10,624 bases of DNA, from positions 1 through 10,624 of the forward strand of contig DGVK01000015.1 in the NCBI GenBank assembly GCA_002395905.1, read 5' to 3'. The notes beneath the pieces were generated by a model. The model did no database searches, had not been told where the DNA came from, and saw only the letters and a program-made list of their open reading frames with translations. Shown here in pieces: positions 6,269 through 10,624 of the stretch. The position numbers and the translations under genes are program-made. Each line of letters starts with the position of its first letter. Within the stretch, counting starts at the first letter, position 1. This DNA is from Verrucomicrobia bacterium UBA4286. GTDB taxonomy: Bacteria; Verrucomicrobiota; Kiritimatiellia; RFP12; UBA1067.

Positions 6269-7765
6269 ATGGTAAGAGACGGAAAGTTGTTTATTGCGGC
6301 GTTCACCGCCGCTGCGGCGCTGGCCGCAAATGCCGAGGTGGAGCTCGCCGGCGCGTTCTCCGACGGCGCTGTTCTGCAGCGCGGGATGAAAGTCCCTGTA
6401 TGGGGGACGTCCGAGCCGGGCGAAAAGGTCGCTGTCTCTTTCGCTGGGCAGTCTGTGGAAGCCGTGGCCGGTGCAGACGGCGCATGGCGCGTCGATCTCG
6501 CGCCTATGGAGGCTTGCTCCAAGGGGCGCACGCTCACTGCGAAGGGCGACCGCTCCGACAAGGCGGCGAAAGCCGAGGACATCCTTGTCGGCGAGGTGTG
6601 GTTCTGCTCGGGGCAGAGCAACACCGAGCTTCCTCTTGTCGGCGGCTCGCCGCGTTTCCGCGACGGGAAGGGGGCCATGCGCGCGCAGATGACCGTGAAG
6701 CCTCTCATCCGCTACTGCTATCAGAGCGACTACAGGGCGAGCGCCAACCCGAAGAAGACCTTCCCCCGCAAGCCGGAATGGAAGAAGTTCCTGCCCGAGA
6801 ACCTCGGTAAGTCACCGTCGTTCTCCGCCATGGGGGTCTACTTCGCGCTTGAACTTCATTCGGCGCTTGGAGTGCCCGTCGGCATAATCGGCGCGTACTG
6901 GGGAGGGACAGGCGTATCCTCCTGGACGCCGGCGAGCGGGAATCTTTCGGTCGAGGCGACGCGCAAGTACGCCGAGCGCGAGGTGTTTTCGTCCGACGCT
7001 TTCGCCGCGCTGCCGGCGGAGAAGCGCCCCTGCAAGCGTGTGCAGGACCAGCCGCGCGTTCTTTGGAACGAGATGGTCGCGCCCTGGACGCCTTACGCGA
7101 TTCGCGGCTTCATCTGGTATCAAGGCTGCAACAACGTCGGCGACGGCCCGGCCTACGCGCCCAAGATGCACGCGCTTTACAACGGCTGGGCGAAGGAGTT
7201 CGAGAACCCCGACCTCCGGCTGAGGTTCGTGCAGCTCGCGCCGTGGGGCGACGGGCGCATCGCCGCGCTGCAGATGGCGCAGGAACTCTTCGCCGCCGAG
7301 GAGCCAAATGCGAAGATGGCCGTAATCAACGATCTCGGGAACCTGAGCGACATCCACCCGAACGACAAGGAAACGGTAGGCCAGCGTCTCGCGCTTCTGT
7401 CGCTCAAGTACGACTACGGTTTTGAGCGGCTGAAGGCCGACTCGCCGACGGTGAAGTCGGTGCGCGCGGAGGAGGGCAAGGTGGTCGTCGAGTTCGACAA
7501 CGCAGAGTCGCTCTACATCTACAATCCCGACAAATCCCTCACGGCAGGGCTTGAAATCTGCGGCGAAGACGGTGAGTGGAAGAGCGCCGTCATAAAGAAC
7601 CTTAAAGGCGACAAGGGCCTTGTGGACGGCGCGAAGCTGGTCGTTCAGGCCGAGGGTGTGGCGGCGCCGAAGAAGATACGCTACCTGCATTCGCGCCCGT
7701 GGTTCGGGTGCATCTACAACGAGGTGAATCTGCCTTTGGGCGCATTTGAAAAGGAGCTGCCATGA
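6269..7765 (+). CDS. Exported sialate O-acetylesterase-like carbohydrate esterase
   Basis: This 498-residue protein resembles SGNH-fold sialate O-acetylesterases, which remove acetyl groups from sugars. Residues 1-22 form a Sec signal peptide (Ala-rich core, cleavage near ANA-E). An N-terminal beta domain (about 23-105) has FSDGAVLQRGMKVPVWGTS, typical of the family, then the nucleophile block WFCSGQSN with S117. Later blocks are IIGAYWGGTGVSSW, GFIWYQGCNNV and LSDIHPNDKETVGQRLA, with D361 and H363 completing the likely triad. The C-terminal part is beta-rich. Many annotated members act on acetylated plant polysaccharides or other sugars rather than sialic acid, so the substrate is open. ATG 6269 is supported by GAGGA at 6254-6258 and by the signal peptide. 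The gene overlaps the GH39-like gene as ATGA and is its probable functional partner outside the cytoplasm. Confidence 0.85.
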   Translation: MVRDGKLFIAAFTAAAALAANAEVELAGAFSDGAVLQRGMKVPVWGTSEPGEKVAVSFAGQSVEAVAGADGAWRVDLAPMEACSKGRTLTAKGDRSDKAAKAEDILVGEVWFCSGQSNTELPLVGGSPRFRDGKGAMRAQMTVKPLIRYCYQSDYRASANPKKTFPRKPEWKKFLPENLGKSPSFSAMGVYFALELHSALGVPVGIIGAYWGGTGVSSWTPASGNLSVEATRKYAEREVFSSDAFAALPAEKRPCKRVQDQPRVLWNEMVAPWTPYAIRGFIWYQGCNNVGDGPAYAPKMHALYNGWAKEFENPDLRLRFVQLAPWGDGRIAALQMAQELFAAEEPNAKMAVINDLGNLSDIHPNDKETVGQRLALLSLKYDYGFERLKADSPTVKSVRAEEGKVVVEFDNAESLYIYNPDKSLTAGLEICGEDGEWKSAVIKNLKGDKGLVDGAKLVVQAEGVAAPKKIRYLHSRPWFGCIYNEVNLPLGAFEKELP

Positions 7766-9120
7766 AGTGTGTGAAGTTTTTCTTCGCGATTGTCGCGCTT
7801 GCGTCGTTCGCGGCCGCCGGTGCCGAGGTGACGGTGGATTTTTCCCGCGAGACCGGGCCTGTGAAGCCTGTGAACGGCGTCGGCCAGCCGCCGATCACGG
7901 GTCTGCGCGAATACCCGATGTTCAAGTATCTCAAGGAGGCGGGAATTCCGTTTTCGCGCCTTCACGACGTGGGCGGAATGTTCGGCCGCGGCGTCTTCGT
8001 GGACATTCCGAACCTCTTTCGCGACTTTGATGCGGACGAGACAGACCCCGCTAACTACGATTTTGCGTTCACGGACCGTCTTGTCAACGCGCTCGTAGCA
8101 GAAGGCATCGAGCCGTTCTTCCGGCTTGGCGTCACGATCGAGAACTACACCTTGATACGACGCTACCGCATCGATCCGCCAAAGGACTTCGCGAAGTGGG
8201 CGCGCATATGCGAGCATGTGATACGCCACTACACCGAGGGCTGGGGCGACGGTTTCCGCCACAAGATAACATACTGGGAGATATGGAACGAGCCTGAGAA
8301 CTGGGAGACCGTGGAGAAGAACGAGATGTGGCACGGCACGTTCGAAGAGTACTGCCGTCTCTACGACGTCGCGTCGAAACATCTCAAGGCGAAGTTCCCC
8401 CATCTGAAAATCGGCGGCTTCGCGAGCTGCGGCGTCGGCTGGGTCTCGGGCTCCAGGTCGCCGCGCTCGAAGCATCAGTTCGAGTGTTTCCACTTCTTCC
8501 TCAAGTACATCAAGGAGCATGAGTGCCCGATAGACTTCTTCTCGTACCACAGCTACTCGACGATCGCGCACATGATGCAGCAGGCGCGATATGTGCGCGA
8601 ACAGCTCGACGCCGCCGGCTACAAGGGGCTTGAAACCTGCCTTAACGAATGGCTCCCCGCGCCGAAGCACGACAAGCTCGGCACTGCGCTCCAGGCGGCC
8701 GAGATCGCGGCGACGCTCGTAGAGTTCCAGAACGGTCCGGTCGACAGCGCCGCGATATACGACGCCCGCTGCGGAATAGGAAACTACAGTCCGCTCTTCA
8801 ATCCGCTTACATACAAGCCGCACAAGGCGTATTACGCGTTCATGGCGTTCAACGAACTTCGCAAGGCGGGCGTGGCCGTCGCCTGCTCGAGCGACGACGC
8901 CAAGGTAGTGGCGTCCGCCGCCAGGGGAGGGAATGCCGCCGCTGTAATGGCGGTCAATCTTTCCGCCGAGACGAAGCCGTTCTCGCTCAACCTCGGGGAG
9001 GGGTGGTCTGTCGAGTCGTGCAGGATCACCGACGAAACCCGCACCTACGAAGAGGTCGCGCTTCCCGCCGAGCTCGCGCCGAATTCATTTATCGCGGTCA
9101 CGGCCGGGCGTGGCATGTGA
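7762..9120 (+). CDS. Exported GH39-like glycoside hydrolase
   Basis: This 452-residue protein has a Sec signal peptide (1-21, FFFAIVALASFAAAGA) and a TIM-barrel glycosidase domain resembling family GH39, which includes beta-xylosidases and alpha-L-iduronidases. The acid/base block is YWEIWNEPENW with E177. A likely nucleophile block is CLNEWLPAP with E296, 119 residues later, a spacing reasonable for clan GH-A. SYHSYS (about residue 264) is another barrel-strand motif. A beta-sandwich of about 90 residues ends the protein, as is usual. ATG 7762 overlaps the esterase stop, with AAGGAG at 7751-7756 as ribosome-binding site, so the pair is probably translated together. Its last 36 bases overlap the end of dinB on the other strand. 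Confidence is high for a GH-A retaining glycosidase and moderate for GH39 itself; a family close to GH39 or an unclassified one is possible. Confidence 0.78.
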   Translation: MKCVKFFFAIVALASFAAAGAEVTVDFSRETGPVKPVNGVGQPPITGLREYPMFKYLKEAGIPFSRLHDVGGMFGRGVFVDIPNLFRDFDADETDPANYDFAFTDRLVNALVAEGIEPFFRLGVTIENYTLIRRYRIDPPKDFAKWARICEHVIRHYTEGWGDGFRHKITYWEIWNEPENWETVEKNEMWHGTFEEYCRLYDVASKHLKAKFPHLKIGGFASCGVGWVSGSRSPRSKHQFECFHFFLKYIKEHECPIDFFSYHSYSTIAHMMQQARYVREQLDAAGYKGLETCLNEWLPAPKHDKLGTALQAAEIAATLVEFQNGPVDSAAIYDARCGIGNYSPLFNPLTYKPHKAYYAFMAFNELRKAGVAVACSSDDAKVVASAARGGNAAAVMAVNLSAETKPFSLNLGEGWSVESCRITDETRTYEEVALPAELAPNSFIAVTAGRGM

Positions 9121-10302
9121 AACGGCCATGCCGCGCGTGCGAAGCGCGTCGAGCGCCTCCGACAGGCGCTCCCGCTTCGCGCGCGTCGCGTCGGCGTCGC
9201 TCTCGAACAATGTCGGCTGGGATGTAACGGCGCACGGCGTCTTTTGAATGTTCGTCACGCCGAAGCCGACAAGCCGTATCGCGCGGCTCCCGGCGCGGAA
9301 GGTTTCTCGTTCCGGCCAGGCGGCGTTGAAGAGCGAGAGCGCCTTTTCTCTGAAGGACATGTCGTCCCTCGCAGGGGCGTCGAACGGCTCCTGACGGGTG
9401 ATGGTTCTGAAATCCGCGTCGCGCAGTTTGAGCCGCGCGGTCGCGGCCCAGCGCCGTTCTCGCCTGAAGCGCGTGCCGACTTTGTCTACTATATGCATAA
9501 GCGTCGCCCGCACGATTTCGCGGCTCGGTTCGTCCTCGCCGAATGTGTGCTCGCGCGAGACGCTTTTCTCCTCGCTCTCTTCTTGCGCCACTCTGTCGGA
9601 AGATATGCCGAAGGCGTGCGCATGAAGGCTTTCGGCCAGCGCGACGGAGCCCGTCATCACCGTAAGCTCCTCGACAGAAAGCTTTTGCAGGTCGCAGCAG
9701 GTCGTTATGCCGTAAGGCTTGAGGAGCTCGGCGGTCTTGCGGCCGACGCCCCAGAGGACGCCGATTTTCTTTTGCGCGAGGAAACGGGCGACCGCCTCGG
9801 GCTCAAACGGCATGACGGTAAGACCGTCGGGCTTGTTTTCTTCCGAACCGATCTTGGCGAGCAGTCTGTTCGGGGCGATGCCGACCGAACATGTCACGCC
9901 GCATACCCGGCGTATCTCCGCGCGCAGCGCTTCGCCGAGAGCTCTTGCGCTGCCGAAAAGATGGATGGTGCCGGTTATGTCGAGAAACGCCTCGTCGACG
10001 GATACCGCCTCGACATACGGCGAGTAGTGTCCGAAGACTTCGAAGGCTTTTCGCGACACGCTTGAATAGTGAGCCATGTCCGGCGGCGTGAATATCGCAT
10101 GAGGGCATAGCGCGTAGGCCGTGCGCGACGGCATTGCAGAGTGAATGCCGAACTTGCGTGCCTCGTAGGAGCAGGTCGACACCACGCCGCGTTCGTGCGG
10201 CCCCGAACCGACGACGAGCGGCCTGCCGCGCCACTCGGGGTGGCGCAGCAGCTCTACGGACGCGAAAAAGGCGTCCATGTCTACATGCAGAATCGTCGCC
10301 AT
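9085..10302 (-). CDS. dinB: DNA polymerase IV (Y-family translesion polymerase)
   Basis: This 405-residue protein copies damaged DNA in the cytoplasm. Palm and finger motifs are intact: HVDMDAFFASVE with metal ligand D8 and steric-gate F13, SYEARKFGIHSAMPSRTA (45-62), VSVDEAFLD with D103 and E104, and SVGIAPNRLLAKIGSEENKPDG (139-160). The thumb helix-hairpin-helix GVGRKTAELL (185-194) and the little-finger region follow. QPTLF at 362-366 fits the QxxLF beta-clamp binding motif. ATG 10302 is chosen because the protein then starts MATILHVDMD as in the family; an in-frame upstream start at 10383 would add 27 unrelated residues across the promoter. No Shine-Dalgarno sequence is present and the -10 element ends 6 nt before the ATG, so the mRNA is probably leaderless. 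No LexA-type box was recognised, so SOS control cannot be claimed. Confidence 0.95.
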   Translation of the reverse strand: MATILHVDMDAFFASVELLRHPEWRGRPLVVGSGPHERGVVSTCSYEARKFGIHSAMPSRTAYALCPHAIFTPPDMAHYSSVSRKAFEVFGHYSPYVEAVSVDEAFLDITGTIHLFGSARALGEALRAEIRRVCGVTCSVGIAPNRLLAKIGSEENKPDGLTVMPFEPEAVARFLAQKKIGVLWGVGRKTAELLKPYGITTCCDLQKLSVEELTVMTGSVALAESLHAHAFGISSDRVAQEESEEKSVSREHTFGEDEPSREIVRATLMHIVDKVGTRFRRERRWAATARLKLRDADFRTITRQEPFDAPARDDMSFREKALSLFNAAWPERETFRAGSRAIRLVGFGVTNIQKTPCAVTSQPTLFESDADATRAKRERLSEALDALRTRGMAVSHATPGRDRDK

Positions 10303-10308
10303 GGGTTG

Positions 10309-10317
10309 ATTATACCA
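10309..10317 (-). promoter_or_regulatory. Extended -10 promoter of dinB
   Basis: Read on the minus strand, TGGTATAAT runs from 10317 to 10309, with the perfect hexamer TATAAT at 10314-10309. The six bases CAACCC separate it from the dinB ATG, so the expected start of transcription coincides with the A of the start codon. No convincing -35 hexamer is visible. Confidence 0.75.
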
Positions 10318-10355
10318 TATTCCTGCGAGGATGTGAGGGCGGGTCGCAGGGAATT

Positions 10356-10364
10356 TGGTATAAT
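10356..10364 (+). promoter_or_regulatory. Extended -10 promoter of the mrp-like gene
   Basis: TGGTATAAT on the plus strand has a consensus hexamer at 10359-10364. Its -35 region (about 10336-10341) overlaps that of the divergent dinB promoter (about 10332-10337), so the two promoters probably cannot be occupied together. The expected leader is about 33 nt and carries a ribosome-binding site at 10391-10395. Confidence 0.72.
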
Positions 10365-10403
10365 ACACATTCTTGCAGAACAAGGAAAGAGAGGAAAGTA
10401 TCT

Positions 10404-10624
10404 ATGGCAGAAGAATGCACACACGACTGTTCGACATGCGGCAAGAGCTGCGGCGAGCGCAAGGAGGCCTTTGACTTCGCCGCGAAACTCAACGCGGGAT
10501 CGAAGATCGGCAAAGTGATAGCCGTCGCGAGCGGAAAGGGCGGTGTGGGAAAAAGTTTCGTTTCGACGATGCTGGCGGTCGCCGCGATGCGGCAGGGGAA
10601 AAAGGTCGGGGTGCTCGATGCGGA
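10404..10624 (+). CDS. Mrp/NBP35-family P-loop ATPase, N-terminal part (3' end outside window)
   Basis: The first 73 residues are visible and the frame is open to the window edge. The protein begins MAEECTHDCSTCGKSC, placing Cys at 5, 9, 12 and 16, an N-terminal cluster like that of Nbp35-type proteins that can hold an iron-sulfur centre. At about residues 43-51 is the deviant Walker A motif SGKGGVGKS, and VGVLDAD near the edge starts the next conserved strand (the final D is completed beyond the window). Family members bind ATP and carry or deliver Fe-S clusters in the cytoplasm. ATG 10404 is supported by GAGGA at 10391-10395, 8 nt upstream. It is transcribed divergently from dinB. The family call is firm; the Fe-S role of the N-terminal cysteines is inferred from relatives. 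Confidence 0.88.
   Translation, partial: MAEECTHDCSTCGKSCGERKEAFDFAAKLNAGSKIGKVIAVASGKGGVGKSFVSTMLAVAAMRQGKKVGVLDA

Larger units (their letters stand above)
10309..10364. repeat. Imperfect inverted repeat spanning the divergent dinB/mrp promoters
   Basis: The 20-base left arm (10309-10328) and the 21-base right arm (10344-10364) are reverse complements except for one mismatch and one inserted base, around a 15-nt centre (10329-10343). Each arm contains a complete TGGTATAAT element plus the adjacent TGCGA/TCGCA block. The palindrome therefore includes more than the two -10 elements alone. Confidence 0.75.

Noticed and set aside
7110..7150. Cys instead of Glu in WYQGCNNV of the acetylesterase
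   Set aside because: I first took this as loss of a conserved residue, but I recall Cys at this place in other sialate-O-acetylesterase-like proteins, and the Ser-Asp-His set is intact.
6812..7690. Minus-strand open frame opposite the acetylesterase
   Set aside because: No recognisable domain or ribosome-binding site, and Arg/His/Leu-rich composition typical of shadow frames.
9244..10065. Plus-strand open frame (273 codons) opposite dinB
   Set aside because: It is antisense to strongly conserved polymerase motifs and shows no domain of its own.
10303..10383. Longer start for dinB
   Set aside because: It would translate through the promoter palindrome; polymerase IV proteins begin just before the DMDAFFASVE motif, as given by ATG 10302.
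10303..10403. SOS (LexA) operator in the dinB promoter
   Set aside because: The palindrome does not resemble the common proteobacterial or Gram-positive LexA boxes, so SOS control is not claimed.

Overview
The window is about 10.6 kb of GC-rich, densely packed bacterial DNA. It contains nine protein-coding genes, two of them cut by the window edges, and no RNA genes, insertion sequences or CRISPR array. Exported proteins with Sec signal peptides, secreted carbohydrate-active enzymes, a Trx-like domain of the type common in Planctomycetes/Verrucomicrobia, and an Mrp protein with an N-terminal Cys cluster of the type seen in anaerobes suggest a Gram-negative, probably anaerobic polysaccharide degrader. 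The PVC group (for example Kiritimatiellota/Verrucomicrobiota) is a plausible source. This taxonomy is an inference from gene style and not from a marker gene.

Layout. (1) 1-1422, plus strand: the C-terminal end of a glycoside hydrolase 2-like protein, followed 32 bp later by a NagD-type HAD phosphatase. (2) 1432-1497: a GC-rich stem-loop running straight into a strong extended -10 promoter. (3) 1506-6181, plus strand: a very tight four-gene operon. It contains a DUF192 protein, an exported thioredoxin domain fused to an NhaC-type Na+/H+ antiporter, fmt, and a dihydroorotase lacking its N-terminal region. Genes overlap or are separated by one base, so translational coupling is likely. (4) 6182-9120, plus strand: a promoter, then an exported sialate-O-acetylesterase-like enzyme and an exported GH39-like glycosidase whose start and stop codons overlap. 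(5) 9085-10302, minus strand: DNA polymerase IV (dinB), whose 3' end overlaps the GH39-like gene tail to tail by 36 bp. (6) 10303-10403: a divergent promoter region forming a large imperfect palindrome. (7) 10404 to the end, plus strand: the start of an Mrp/NBP35-type P-loop ATPase.

How it works together. Two parts of the window are carbohydrate degradation (GH2, then esterase plus GH39-like). The esterase probably removes acetyl groups so that the glycosidase can act. The middle operon mixes housekeeping functions (translation initiation by Fmt, pyrimidine synthesis) with cation/proton transport and a redox domain. The most notable items are the Trx-NhaC fusion, a shared extended -10 promoter motif at all four promoters, two genes whose start codons sit only 6-8 nt from the -10 element (likely leaderless mRNAs), and the palindromic dinB/mrp promoter region.
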